Part shown: positions 37,430 to 49,377 of the stretch, in pieces | Numbering within the stretch: the stretch's first letter is position 1 | How the letters are laid out: every line of letters starts with the position of its first letter | Origin: Eremophila alpestris peregrina | Lineage: Eukaryota; Chordata; Aves; Passeriformes; Alaudidae | DNA length: 64,000 nucleotides | Direction: 5' to 3' | NCBI GenBank assembly: GCA_009792885.1 | Contig: WMCF01000025.1 | Location: 3,415,150-3,479,149 of the forward strand | The notes under the pieces: generated by a model | The model's input: only the letters and a program-made list of their open reading frames with translations | Databases searched by the model: none | Told to the model about the DNA's origin: nothing | Program-made: the position numbers and the translations under genes

Positions 37430-37692
37430 TTGTACTGCTGGGTCGATTATTTTACTGGAGATTGAAGATAAAAGTGCTGGGCAGTAATTGCCAAGATCAT
37501 TCTTCCTTCTGTGTAAATCAATACTATATTTGCTTTATTTCCAGCCTTTGGGACTTCCATAGTTCTCCATGACTTTCAAAAATAATTGCCAATGGTTCAG
37601 TAAATTAACTGGCTAATTCCCTCATCACCTGAGGATGAGTACAACCAGACCAGCTGATCTGTATGCTAGATATTCAAAATTTCCAGCTGTTC
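37430..37692 (-). mobile_element. Ancient CR1/L3-type LINE reverse-transcriptase fragment
   Basis: Reverse-complement translation gives a diverged RT start block: a SPKGWK segment, then a decayed KKG-like stretch, then DLGNYCPALLSSISSKIID. This aligns with the CR1-superfamily 'VPEDWKKANVTPIFKKGKKDDPGNYRPVSLTSVPGKVME' block. Frames are shifted and a catalytic RT region is not visible. Divergence is far greater than in the other CR1 copies of this window, so it is a very old insertion of L3 or early CR1 type. Some of the sequence to the right (to about 38.6 kb) could be more of the same element, but I cannot recognise it. Confidence 0.65.
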
Positions 37693-39328
37693 CTGCAACC
37701 TGCACTACAATAATGGCTATTTAGATAGGATTTTCAGCATTTTCCAATTGTTACATCCTTTTTTTCCCTCTCTTTAATTTGGGGAAAAAAGAGGGGAAAA
37801 AAATAAAGGGGGGAAAGTGATTTGGCCTTGGAAGAAATACTGGTTTTTTTCAACTTCCTCTCAATTAATGAAACTACTTTCTGGCTGGTTTTCCTTTCCT
37901 CTACAGGACATTTGGGAAAGCCATTCTTATTTCCCAGTACTGCTTGGGTTAGCATAAATTCAGCTAGGTTTCTCCTGTCCTTGCCATTTCTCTTTCCTCC
38001 TATGTTCTCCAATTTCTTTTCTATTTGCTGCTGCTCATTTCTGGGTTCTGTTACCTCTGAGCAAAGCAGCTTTCACAGCTGTCACTGACCTATTCCTACA
38101 AATAATTGGAAACATAGCTGGGCCAGAAGGATCCAATCCATTACCAAATTCTCTTGCATTTCTCCCCCACTGACCTGGTGTCCTCTCATACCTGGAATTT
38201 TTCACTGTCTTTTATTTATCAGCAGCGGAAAAGGAACAGCTCTAGGGGGATATTTATGATTGTCTTTCCAAGGTACTTCTCTTCCCAAGAGAGACGTAAT
38301 AGGCAGGTGCCAAGATTAAGCAAACCCTGTGTTTCTGGTTCCCCTGAGGTCACAGCAGAGACCCTCCCTGGAGGTGGCTGGCCATTTTCCCTGTAATTTG
38401 TCACTGAAACCTCAGCCAGTGTGTGATGTTCAAGCCCAGAGCGCTTTTGTTGTTATCTCTCTCTCTCATGCACTTGTAAGGGCACTGACTTACATGACCT
38501 AGCAGGACTTTTCCATCTTTAACTTTTTGAAATGGTTTACCTTTTACAGCAGTGCTCTCTGACTCTTTCATTTCTTGGTTGTTTCTTTTTCCCAGAGGCT
38601 CAGCCTTATATCTCCCAGGTCTCAAAATGCCCTCACTTTAATAAATTATGGCAGTTTACAAGCTGTGCTTTCGACGCTGTTCTTGTGGTGCTTGAAGTAT
38701 TTCTGAATAGATAATTGTCAAAAACACTTCCCAGATTTATGGCAGATTTTTTTTCCTGTCATTGTGGTACCAGCTCTCAAACTCATCTCTGCAGCTTTTA
38801 GAGTGGGTCATCATGTTGTGCTCAGAGTAATGTAACGTAATGTGGTGTGTCAGGCTGCTCACACAACCTGTTTCTCATTTGAAGCTGCTGCTACCCTAAA
38901 ACTATGATTTTAAGGAGGAAAATTGTTTATTCTCTTCTTTGATGTTGTTTCATGTTCATATGCCTCTATTTTACCCATTTTCCTCATGGTGGAAGCTGCC
39001 TTTTTTGCTCCAATGACCAGATACTTGGACATGAAAATGTTACCACCTATTGCCTTAGAGAGAGTGCAGGAAACAGGCCTGGGGAGACCACCATTATTTT
39101 CTTTCTTAGCTTTTCTACTACAGGCATTTATTATAATATTCCTGGCTTCCCACTGATTGTCTATGATACAGTCTTCTGAAAACATATGGATAAGACTTTA
39201 GAAACATATTACAGGAAATATTAAAAGTACTATCTTGTTACTAAATTCATAATTATCCTTCTTTTGAGAGAACCTTATAAAGACCAAACATGATACCACA
39301 GATGGTGTAGTTGGAAACAAGGTGGTTA

Positions 39329-39366
39329 ATTAAAATAAAAAAAAATTAAAAAAAAAATAAAAGGAA
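39329..39366. repeat. A-rich low-complexity tract
   Basis: Runs of A separated by single T bases (TAAAATAAAAAAAAATTAAA pattern). It has no recognisable parent element. Confidence 0.85.
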
Positions 39367-42195
39367 AAGAACCCCTCACCATTTAGTTTGTACACTGTCT
39401 AGATTTTTCCGCATAACCACTATTACCCTCCTCTTCCAGGAGCCTCATGCCTTCCTCACTGTATTTCTTTCTGCATAATGCAGGTTGTGCATCTTGCTCT
39501 GACAGAAGCAGTTCATGTCCCCAGCTTTCCATGCTCACAGATGTTTCATTTCAGATTGTTTAAATCTCACTCCAAAGAGGAAGCTGAGTGTTTCTGGGTC
39601 CTGGCAAAGGTATGACAGTGATTGTCCTTGGTCAGACTGCCCAGTCTCTGCTCCTCAGCTGTTTTGTGAGCAGGGCTCTATCCACATTAGGTGGGAATGT
39701 GTGCTGCCCTGAAAAAAATGTGGATGAAGTTGGCCTCTTCTTCCCTGCATGATTGAAAATATTTTTATGTGTGGAGGAAATTCATACTAAACCCGAAAAA
39801 CACTAATGAAGGTCCAGCTTGTTAACACAGTAGGTGATTTGCTGTAGTCAGTGGCAGCATCTTTTTCTTCCAGGCAATTTGCTTGCTATGACTTTGTTGT
39901 TTATTCCCTGCTGTCTTTTAGCATCAAGAATAGAGTCCCAATTAATATTTGCCATGTTGCCTCACACTCAGCCATCAGTTAGGCTTGGAAACTCCCCATT
40001 CTTTAGGCACTCCCACTTGAAATGTATGAGAAGTTGTGGAGGATAGCCAAGGGAAAGGAAAGTCCTCAAAAGCTAAAAGCAAACAGAGAACAATCAGACA
40101 CTGATTTTGGGTAAATGCTTAGGAGGACACACACTACTGTCACTGAGGCTGAGGTTTGCCTCTGTGTGCAGAGCTGTTGAAGACATCCCTGGCATTTGTT
40201 CCTAGTTCTCATGTCATTGATGCTGAAAGAGTGAATGTGAAAAGATGCAAAGAAATTTTTAAAACAAACCAAAAAAAGAAGGAAAATATGAATTAAAAAG
40301 ACACCATCCTCCAAGAGTTCAGTTATGCAAGAGAAGGTTAGGAGGTGGCTTGAACATCTTCCCTTGATAACTATTTGAGGAGAAGGCTGATAGCAGAGGA
40401 CTCTTAAATTCAGGATTGTGTAAGCTGTCCCCTCAGATGTGAGAAGTGCATGGCTAAAGCCTGTGTCCCAGTCTCAGCTAGACTGATAGGTCACAGGAGG
40501 GCTGTGAAGGCCCCAGGGGCTGCTCCTGGTTGCACTGCACCTGACAGGCAGAAGTGCACCCTCCTGTAGGTCACGGCAGCAGAGGAGGTGGATGTGTTTT
40601 GCCAGCACCAAGCTGGTTATTGGCTGTTTTCCCTTAGACATTGCCATCCATTTGAGAGTCCCTCCATAACCAACCAAATCTGCAGCTCAGGGGGATGCAT
40701 TAACTCAACATTTACTCACTGATGCTGGGTCTGTTTGCCTCTCCAACTATAACACACAAAAGTGTGTCATATTTAATTTTGTCACACTTATGCCCACATT
40801 CCCAAATCTTGTAGCTATGGGCTACCTGAAAGATAACAATTCCACACTAGATGTAGGTGTTTTGCTAAGACTAATGATGAGACAAATTGTATAAAATTGA
40901 TGAAAAGCAGGCAAGCCCTGGTTGTTCAGACTTTGCTCTAATCCTGTTATTTAATGAACAAGTTCCTCTTTATCAGCTCAAAAACTGTTTTCTGCTGCAA
41001 CACTGTTCAGAAAATAATTTCTTATGCTTTCTGTCTCACAGCAGGTTATATGGCTGCATTTGTTTTCAGTCTCAGCCTGATTGCAAATCTAAAATATGGT
41101 TCTTTGTTCTTCTCAAACAAAAAAACAGCCCTTCTGAGTGGAATTTGAAGAAAGAGGTCTGTATCCTTTTAAAGGTGGTTTTGAAAGGTTTTGCAGGTAT
41201 TGAACTGTATAGGAAAAATGTTATCTGGAAGGTTCCCTCTGTACTGGCTCTAGAACCTTGGCAGGATCTTCAGGCTCCTATTAGTCTAGGTAATGAACAA
41301 TAATAATGGTGATAGTTACACTCTTGAATGTTTAAAATAGATTCTGTGACAATTTACTGGTCAAATGTGGTACAATCAAGTCTAATAGAGTCTTAATTTT
41401 GAACCTGTATAAAAACATAGTTCTGAGATGACATGCCATTCTGAGATAATATTCCTGCATAATGAGTTAAGAAATTTAGGCTTTCTAAAGGCCAGTTACT
41501 GAATTTTTAATTTTATCTTGGAATTTGGACACATCAGAAGAGTAACAAATAAGAGCATGCTCCTCAAGAGCATGGCAGCTGCCAGCATGAAATTTTAGGT
41601 GCTTAAAATACCAGACACTGGAGACAGAACTTCCAATACTTGAAATTTAATATTTCCTAATTTATTAAAATCAGATGTTTGGGATCCTGCTGAAACAACC
41701 AGAGCATGTAGACCTCTGCAGAAACTCAGTCTTCCAGGCCTGGCTCAAGTTGTGTGTTTGTTTTTTTTTAAACAGCATGACAATCTCTGGCATGCACACA
41801 CCAACAAACCCAATGCATAAGATGTCCCAGCTATTTTATTTCTTGGCCTAGCAGTTTCAGATATGTCCAGCAGAGAGTTCTTTGTCTCTAAAACTCTCCA
41901 TTTTTAAGGAATATGCCCGACAAAACTTTACCATGAAGAAAGTGTGCATGAGTTAGGAAAGGAAAATGATGATATAGCAATACCCCAGATCTGGCTTAAG
42001 CCAGCAAAAAGGATCTCACTGAGTTAGCATGCTCTCATCTCTGATCTGGGCTCCATGTCTGTAACAATTAGAACCTTAGATAAACAGGGGCCTTCTGAAA
42101 TCTGGAGGTTCAAGGATAATAAAGGATGTTAACTAAACTCAGCTGAAAGCTGCAACAGTGTCTAATAAATTCTCTATTACTAAATTTTCCTTTCC

Positions 42196-42215
42196 TTTTT
42201 TTTTTTTTTTTTTTT
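42196..42215. repeat. Poly-T tract (20 T)
   Basis: Uninterrupted T run preceded by TTTCC and followed by AATACC. It may be the poly-A end of an unrecognised minus-strand retrocopy, but no source sequence is visible to its left. Confidence 0.9.
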
Positions 42216-42847
42216 AATACCAGCACAGGAGGTCTTGGTAATTTACATTAATAAAGAATTCTCATTTTATTTACAGAACACATTCTGAGGAATATCTTGG
42301 AAGTTTGCTGCAGAGATTCTTTCCTAGCTGCCAATGCAAAGCTGCAGTAATGAAAAGTTCTTAGCCAAACTTTCTATAAAAATGAAATGAAAGAAGAATG
42401 TTCAAGTTGTGGAACTTTACATGTAAAGTACAACTCTAATCTTAAGTATTTCTCCTAATCTCTCTATAATTCCTGGATTTAATTTGCTTAGCTTGCAAAA
42501 AAAAAAGATTAGATGTTTCCCTGCAAATAATGATGAATTATTCACTTCTCTTCTTGCTTATAAGTTGTTCACAGACTTATATTTATATTTGTAGTCTCTA
42601 GCAATCTTTAGTCTCTCCTTGCTGGGAAGCCCAACCCAATATTACTCAGCAGATTTTCTGCAGACTTCATTGATCCACTCTTCATGCTAAGCAGGCCACC
42701 TGAATTTCAGCATCTCAGATCGCTGATTGGGTAATGGCTGGTTTTGATTGTGTGATAAAGGATAACTCTTAAGGAAAGGTCTTTCTCATAGACAAGTATT
42801 CTGGCTTCTACACAAATGCAGGATTTGCAAAAAACCAGCTCAAGCCT

Positions 42848-42924
42848 CTCTTAGCATCCATATACCAAAGCCAAGTCATTCAGAGGCTACTGTAGATTAG
42901 ACAGAAAGCTGCAGGGAGTTGGAA
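42848..42924 (+). repeat. Direct duplicate, copy 1 (77 bp, assembly artefact)
   Basis: The stretch from CTCTTAGCATCCATATACC to GGGAGTTGGAA is repeated without a mismatch at 42964-43040, on the other side of the adapter palindrome. Confidence 0.93.
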
Positions 42925-42925
42925 C

Positions 42926-42963
42926 CTGTCTCTTATACACATCTAGATGTGTATAAGAGACAG
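42926..42963. other. Complete Nextera mate-pair junction adapter (38 bp) in the assembly
   Basis: CTGTCTCTTATACACATCT (42926-42944) is followed immediately by its exact reverse complement AGATGTGTATAAGAGACAG (42945-42963). This is the full 19-bp Tn5 mosaic end in head-to-head form, as created when tagmented mate-pair fragments circularise. One extra C (42925) separates it from the left duplicate. It is a technical insertion and not chromosomal DNA. Confidence 0.98.
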
Positions 42964-43040
42964 CTCTTAGCATCCATATACCAAAGCCAAGTCATTCAGA
43001 GGCTACTGTAGATTAGACAGAAAGCTGCAGGGAGTTGGAA
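42964..43040 (+). repeat. Direct duplicate, copy 2 (77 bp, assembly artefact)
   Basis: Identical to 42848-42924. Normal sequence resumes with AATTCCCTGAG. The genuine locus most likely holds one copy. Confidence 0.93.
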
Positions 43041-44999
43041 AATTCCCTGAGTTCACCCCCATTGTGCTCTAGTCCTGTTCTCCATTCCTGGCCAAGGAAG
43101 AAACCCAGGAGAGAAAATGGAGGCTCAGTCTCTTTCTGCTTGCCTGCTCTGGAGCACGTTGGGTAGTGATTCAGCTGAATGCTGCCATGACAATACTCAT
43201 TATCAACATTACACAGTACACTAGCAAGTTAGTTTTCTTATGGAAAACCTTACTTCACCACTTTTTATCTGTCTAACCCACAGTCTTCGCCTGAAGGCTG
43301 TGATTCTCTCTGAAATATATCAGTTTGGTTCCCTGGCCAACTGAGAAAGTTAATTAGCTGTTTTCTGCTTTTCTGTGCTTATGTCTTTCTCTGTGACAGA
43401 GTGAACAAATCTGCAGCCAGAATTCCAATGCCTAAGTGATAACATGAGCCATCCCTGTGATAATGTTTCTCCACACATAAGCAGGTTGGCCACTGAAACA
43501 TGAGCTTTGTCTTATTCCCTCCTCGGTCCCACCCAAACCTTAAAAGCTGCAGAAGACCCTGGAAAACAGTTCTCCACAGTTTGGAGTGATCAGAGCTCCC
43601 TGTGCACATCCCTGCCATTGCCTTGTGTTGAGGTACTTGCACTCCCAGCCTGGGTGTGCATGAGGTTTGCTCCACATTCCAGGAATGCTGCAGCCAGGGA
43701 GGCTGAGGAGCAGGACAAGCAGAGAGCAGATGAGAACAGGAAGGGACTACTAGTCTGATGTAAAGGTTCCATACTCTACTTAGCAGGAACATGAGGCACA
43801 TATATTTGCCTCAGCTGCAGAATTCTGGCAATTTCTAGTGAATTTGTGAAGTTACTAAGAAAAAAAGCAGCAGTTAGCAAAGAGCTGAATGGTTTTTCAA
43901 GCCTCTGAATTTGCTCAGAATCTGAATTTGATCCCTGCCAACAAAGATAAAATCTACCTGGTTTTAGTGTGAGATGCCATTAACATCTGAGGAGAGTTTA
44001 ATAACACCAGAACATATTCATAAACTGATCCTTAGTGATTTGTGCAGGCGTATCTCTATCTATTTAACATATCCTTCTGCCTTTCGATTCTAGGCAGGCT
44101 CTTCCTCTGTGATTTGTGAGCACATCTTGCAGAGGGCCAACAGCCCTCTTTTTCAGCAGCATTGAGCAGTCATGGCACCCAGAAGGAAAAACTACACTTG
44201 GAAAGATTTAAATTCTGATTCCTGATTTCATGGATTATTCTGAAAGTTGTATTATCTATTCTGCCTGAGTGGCAGCTGTTTCTAAGCCTTGAGGGAGAAA
44301 TATTAAATATCACTTTCTCTTTCATGAGAAAGATGATCTTGTTTATCTGGTCTGGGTTTTATTTTGTGCTTTTTTTATGTCTTAATGCACCAAACATAAT
44401 TTCAGAGCTCCAGAAGTGTTTTGCCCTGTGCCTTTGAATCAGCCCACTCTGCCAGGCTTGCCACATGTCTGACATTTCAATAGCATTTTGTTCTTACTAG
44501 GTAATTGAGATCTCCAAAGTTCCCTAACATAACATGGCCCATCTTCATCCCCTGTAAAAATGACTGTCCCAGTGATACTCTAGCTACTTTCCCCAGCATT
44601 CCTGTAGGATATGTAGTATTCCCATAGAGCAGGTCAGAAAATAGAAGATTTAAAGCACAAAGATTCAAAATGTTTTCATATCATGCAATCAAGCTGACTT
44701 TCAGTTTCAAAGCTGTTGCATGTGTTCCCTCCATTTTTCTCAAACACAATACAGAATGAGAGAGAATTGTGTCACCAAAATGTTCACAATCATGAACTTA
44801 TTTGGTTAAGACTTAACACTGAACACAATCTCCCAGAGAAGAGCATAGGCCTAAGGAAGCTGAAAGAAAAAAAGGGGTTGATCTATGTATTAAAGGTGGG
44901 CCACTGTATGACTGTCCTTGCTGTGCAAGTATACTTGGTTTATTCTGGTTCCTGATCCTGCCTTCAGCTGAGAGGAGTAAGAGATGTCAGCAAGCCCCA

Positions 45000-45095
45000 G
45001 GCTACCCAGCAGATCAATATCTGAGTCAAGATGAGAATACAGCTCTTACCTCCTGGGGCTGTGGTTGGACACTACTGCCTCTTCTGCGTTATCAG
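45000..45095 (+). mobile_element. Possible MIR-like SINE 3' portion
   Basis: 'GAGTCAAGATGAGAATACAG' followed by CTCTTACCTCCTGG and 'GACACTACTGCCTCTTCTG' follows the end of MIR-type SINEs, where 'GGATTCGAACCCAGGTCT' leads to 'CTAACCACTAGACTACACTG'-like sequence and GCCTCT. The call rests on word order only and is weak. Confidence 0.35.
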
Positions 45096-47385
45096 AAAAG
45101 CCCATTAAGAGCAACTCGTTTATACCAGCACACACAGATTTAATTCCTTCTTTCTTTTAAGTCCTTTCCAGTTCTCTGTCACCAAACATTGATTTAAAAA
45201 TGGACATTTATCTTCCTTGGGCAGAACACTCTCAGGTATTCGCAACCCTCTGAACTTGCTCTCTAACACTGGAAAATGATAATGCCGGTGAATTGAAGCC
45301 AGTGATAGACTTTGTAACAGGCAAATATTACCACCAGATTTACCTGCTGACAGTGGAGTTGATGTTAATGGCAAATGGTATGAACTAGGAGAACTTTGGG
45401 GTCTCTTAATGCTAAAAGCCTGAAGCATGTAGGTTTTTAATTTACAAGCTCCACTTACCATCTACTTATCGGGAGCCTGAGGCTTGCAAACGGGCAAAAA
45501 TGGATAAAGCAGTTAAAGAGGTGCTGAAGTATTATTAGGTGTGAAGCTCTGAGTGCAAATGCTGTGTGCAATTGCTGCACTGGCTGGGCACAGAGGTAGA
45601 GGCAGTCACTGCCAGCTGGTGACAATGTGTTGGGGGGAGACCCAAATCTACTTGGGCATGTGTTTTCAGGGAACAGGATGGCAGCAGGATTAAATGCCAG
45701 GAGAACCTGGCAGCAATCAGGAAGCCATTCATAATAAGATTGGTCTTATGTATATTTTACATTTTGTCAGTGGTTCCTCTGAGGGGGGCAAACAGTGGAG
45801 ACACGCCGGAAATACTGCTGGGCTGCACAGGGTGGCTGAAGCCTTCAGTTGTACCAGTGCTGTGAAATTTTAGGTAGGAGAAATTGTGCTCCCCTTCTTC
45901 TGCCTGTAAACAGCAGGAAAATTCACAGTCTCTCTCACTAAAGGTTGGCACGATGTGCAATGAGGGGCAGATCCATGTGCCAGATAGAACAGGTTTTGTT
46001 CTTTGGTTTTGATTTTCCTGGGAGATGTGAAAGAAAAGAGGAGATGATACCATGTGTTTAATTAACATAAATTATTTGGCTTCTTACATAAAGGACAGTT
46101 TGAAGACCAGAACATCAGGTAACGGAGGAGGCAACTGGACAAGAGGGGAGCACTTAAAATAATGTGATTGCTTCACAGTGAGCCATGAGGTCAGGATTAT
46201 GAAGAAGTCCAAACCATGTCAGAGCCCCTCATTTCAAGCTAATGAACCCCTTGATGACAGGAGCTGGAGTTCTGTGACAAAGGGGATGGACTGTTTGCAG
46301 CAAAATGGTGATGTGAGTGTCAGTAGTAGCACCAAGAGGTTAAAGACAGCAATTTAATTCATGTGGGCAAGTGTGTGTCACCTTTCTGGTCAGGAGGATC
46401 TATACAAATTCCTCTTCTAGGTTCAAGTTCAATATTTTATCTTCAAACTATCAAGGCCAAACAGAGTTCAGTTTTACATGCTCACATAGGAGTTCACCTT
46501 TTATTCACCAGAAATATCTTGTTTCATGGCTCATAAATATTAAACTAATATAAATGTAACCTCTATGGTCTCAGGGTTGATCACAAATGAATGAATTTAA
46601 AAACTAAAACTTCCAAGCTGCAGTGTATTTCCCTGTTGTTAGCACTCTGATAGAGGCTGAAAAAAAAGCACCAGCAACTGTGGTCAGCTCAAATGCAGAA
46701 AGGACTCTTGCCTTCATTCCTATCACCCCCCACCCTGACTACCTACTCAACAAACTCAACAAACACAAAAACTCCAGCCTGACTGTGTGAGCTTTGAAAA
46801 CAACAATAAAACCACAAAGGTTTCCAATGCCCCATTTACAAATTCATGTCCCATATAGTGTGAGGGTATGTGGGCTCCTGTGGCACTGTGGTCATATCAG
46901 TGCTGCTCTGTCCTTCAGTTATTTGTTGTTTTGCCAGCACGGTCTAGAAGTCACCAGTAACAGAAATATCCAAGTGATTTTGTGCTGTAACTTCTGAGGT
47001 AAAAAACTTGGCTAGGAAAAAAACAGAAGTCATAAACCTATTTGCTTCACCTACTTACTGTGTGATTATCTGGAACAGCTTGTGAAATTATTTTGAAACC
47101 TAATGTATTTAGGTAGGGACCAAGACTCTGTGAGCTCGCCAAAAGCAAATTTTAATTCATGGTTTTGATATCAGGGGACAGCTATACTTCAAGTGGTCTG
47201 ATGTAAGGCTTTTCTGACATTTATATGGTGAAATACAACTCAGTACCATATTTAAAGGAAGAAAAAAGTAGTCAGAACAAGAAAATCTCTTAGGAAAGCT
47301 TCGAGGCCAATGGCCTAAATTCAGAAGTTACCCTGATCACCCTAATTTCTCCTTTGGGTCTCTGAGAAAGGTTCTTGGATTGTGC

Positions 47386-47424
47386 AAAGAAAGAAAGAAA
47401 GAAAGATGAGAGAGAGAGAGAGAG
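47386..47424. repeat. Compound microsatellite (AAAG)n then (AG)n
   Basis: About five AAAG units, a short ATG interruption, then about eight AG units. Length is probably polymorphic. Confidence 0.95.
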
Positions 47425-49056
47425 TTGACTTTGAATCTCAAAAGATCAAATATTTCTGGATGCTTAATGCCCTCAGCTCTTGCTGTTTCTGTCTGACATT
47501 ATACAGCAGCTAAGAAATGGTAGACATGCTTCTGAGTATTTCTGCCACCAAATATTCGAATTAGAATAGCTGTGTTAGCTCTAAGGCTAATCTTACTCCT
47601 CTCACTTCCTTCTTGCCTTGCCTCTTGTGCCAAGTCCCTTCCTCAGTCTTTGCAGACAGGACACATAGCCTGCTTCTGCCTCAGGTTTCAAATAGGATGC
47701 TCATCTCATGCCCAGAGAAGGCCAAAGAGATGATCTGAGTAGATGAGCAGAGTGATAGAAAGTGAAATTAGCAATAAAAGATGATTAAAAGTCCATTCTG
47801 TAAATCTGCAGTGGCATTAAAAAAAGTCCTGGCAGGGCTTGATGACGTCCTTTGCTGGAAATGGTGCCTGGGGCATTATTACGCTCTCACACTGATGATG
47901 ACAGATGTACGAACCAGACAGTGATGGGAGGATGAGGCAACTTTGCTCCATCCTCCAGCCAAGCCACTGAACCTCTCCAACTGAAAAAGACCTTGTGCTG
48001 TAGCTGTGACTCACAGAGGATGTTATCTCCTGTCAAAGGAAGTAAGTGGGGTCACGTATCTTTCTGAAGCCAGTCAGCTGCTGTGGGTGGTACAGAAATG
48101 GGGTCAAAAGGAAAAGCAGGTGTCCCAGAAAAGGCATAGGTGAATGTCTTGGTATGTGAGTCACAGACAACTCAGTCTTCACGCAGGGAGTAATCCTGAA
48201 GTCTGTGTGGAATACCCAGGCTATCAAAAGAAGATAAGAGCCTCCCCCTGTGCTATCCTGACGGCCTTTCAGCCTTCCTGGATGAGAACTGTACCAGGAG
48301 GCTGACATGGCTGGAGGGTCTATTTTTCTGATAAAGCAGAAGATGAAGTCCTGACTGCCTGTATTTATTCAAGAGCTGATGGCACTTTCTGCACAGAGAG
48401 AGCAAAGGACTCTTGCCCTTGTGAACACATAATATCCCACTTCAGTTTCCATAGCACTCTGCTGTTCTTGGCCCAAATAATTGTTCAGTCCTTGTACTGA
48501 ATAGCAAAGGGTTTCAGCTGAGACACAGCAGTATGGCAAGGCCTGTGACAAAACGTAACTCAGTGCTGACTTAACAAAGTACCTGTGTCTCTCAGGAGCC
48601 ACCACTGCTGCAGTTTGTATTCAAAGCCTCACAGTATGCTGGGAAAAGCTCCATCAAGCTAGACCTGAAAAGGAATCAGTATGTCTGAAAGTCAGAGGCT
48701 GCAACACAAGATGATGAAATGAGCGATCCAGAGCCTGGAGTCCTGCACTGGACTCCTGGGTGTCTGGGAAGTCCCCTGCTTCTGACAGGGGTTTCTGAGC
48801 CAGCATGTTGGGCATGTGGCCAATGCTAACCAAGGAGTAGCCTGGCCTAGGGATGTGCCTGTGCACTAGGAGGGTACTTTCATCCTTCAGGAATGTCATT
48901 CTTCTTGGGCCAGGAGCTGCTTCTCTTTGCTTTCCTTAAAAACAGTGAGAAGACGTCCTGGAGGCAAAGCTAGAGTTTTTTCCCCAAGAGGCAAGAAGGT
49001 AAGATTTCATTATCTCATTTGTCTTGAAAGAACCAGATCCACACTAATTAGGAGGT

Positions 49057-49110
49057 GTAGACTAGAGGTGAGATGTGGTATGTGTGGGCCTGTCTCCCTC
49101 TCAGCTGAGG
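49057..49110 (+). repeat. Direct duplicate, copy 1 (54 bp, assembly artefact)
   Basis: From GTAGACTAGAGGTGAGATG to CTCTCAGCTGAGG; repeated exactly at 49130-49183 after a single mosaic end. Confidence 0.92.
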
Positions 49111-49129
49111 CTGTCTCTTATACACATCT
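49111..49129 (+). other. Single Nextera/Tn5 mosaic end (19 bp) in the assembly
   Basis: A perfect CTGTCTCTTATACACATCT, the 19-bp mosaic end that begins Nextera read-through adapter. Unlike the other two sites only one half of the junction is present. It is flanked by exact 54-bp direct duplicates, again pointing to an untrimmed read that closed or bridged a gap. Confidence 0.97.
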
Positions 49130-49183
49130 GTAGACTAGAGGTGAGATGTGGTATGTGTGGGCCTGTCTCCCTCTCAGCTGAGG
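49130..49183 (+). repeat. Direct duplicate, copy 2 (54 bp, assembly artefact)
   Basis: Identical to 49057-49110; normal sequence continues with GCTCTTGTTCCC. One of the two copies is likely spurious. Confidence 0.92.
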
Positions 49184-49377
49184 GCTCTTGTTCCCAGGGC
49201 AGTGCTGAGGGACAGATGGGCTTTGGCCACCTGCTGTTGTAAGAGAAGTCCCAGTATTCCTCTTGTGACTTGGTTTGAAAAGAGAGTGATATCTGAGGAT
49301 GTGACATGACTTAAGCATGTTCTGAAACCACCGCTCAGATCAGCTGCTTTGTGGATCACAGCTAAAAGTCCAGTTTC

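Larger units (their letters stand above)
37693..42847. other. Unique non-coding DNA
   Basis: No supported gene. A-rich low complexity at 39329-39366 and a pure T run at 42196-42215. A 77-codon plus-strand frame at 38923-39156 looks membrane-like because it is T-rich and hydrophobic, but it has no recognisable family. The duplicated flank of an assembly artefact begins at 42848. Confidence 0.6.
43041..49056. other. Unique non-coding DNA
   Basis: No supported gene. The longest frame (140 codons, minus strand 43379-43801) has no recognisable motif. Contains a MIR-like remnant (45000-45095) and a compound AAAG/AG microsatellite (47386-47424). A third adapter artefact begins just beyond its right edge. 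Confidence 0.65.

Noticed and set aside
38923..39156. Hydrophobic 77-codon frame that looks like a membrane protein fragment
   Set aside because: T-rich sequence naturally encodes Phe/Leu/Ile. I could not match it to any transporter family, and the opposite strand is equally open.
43379..43801. 140-codon minus-strand frame
   Set aside because: No recognisable domain, no codon or splice support, overlapping frames on the other strand.
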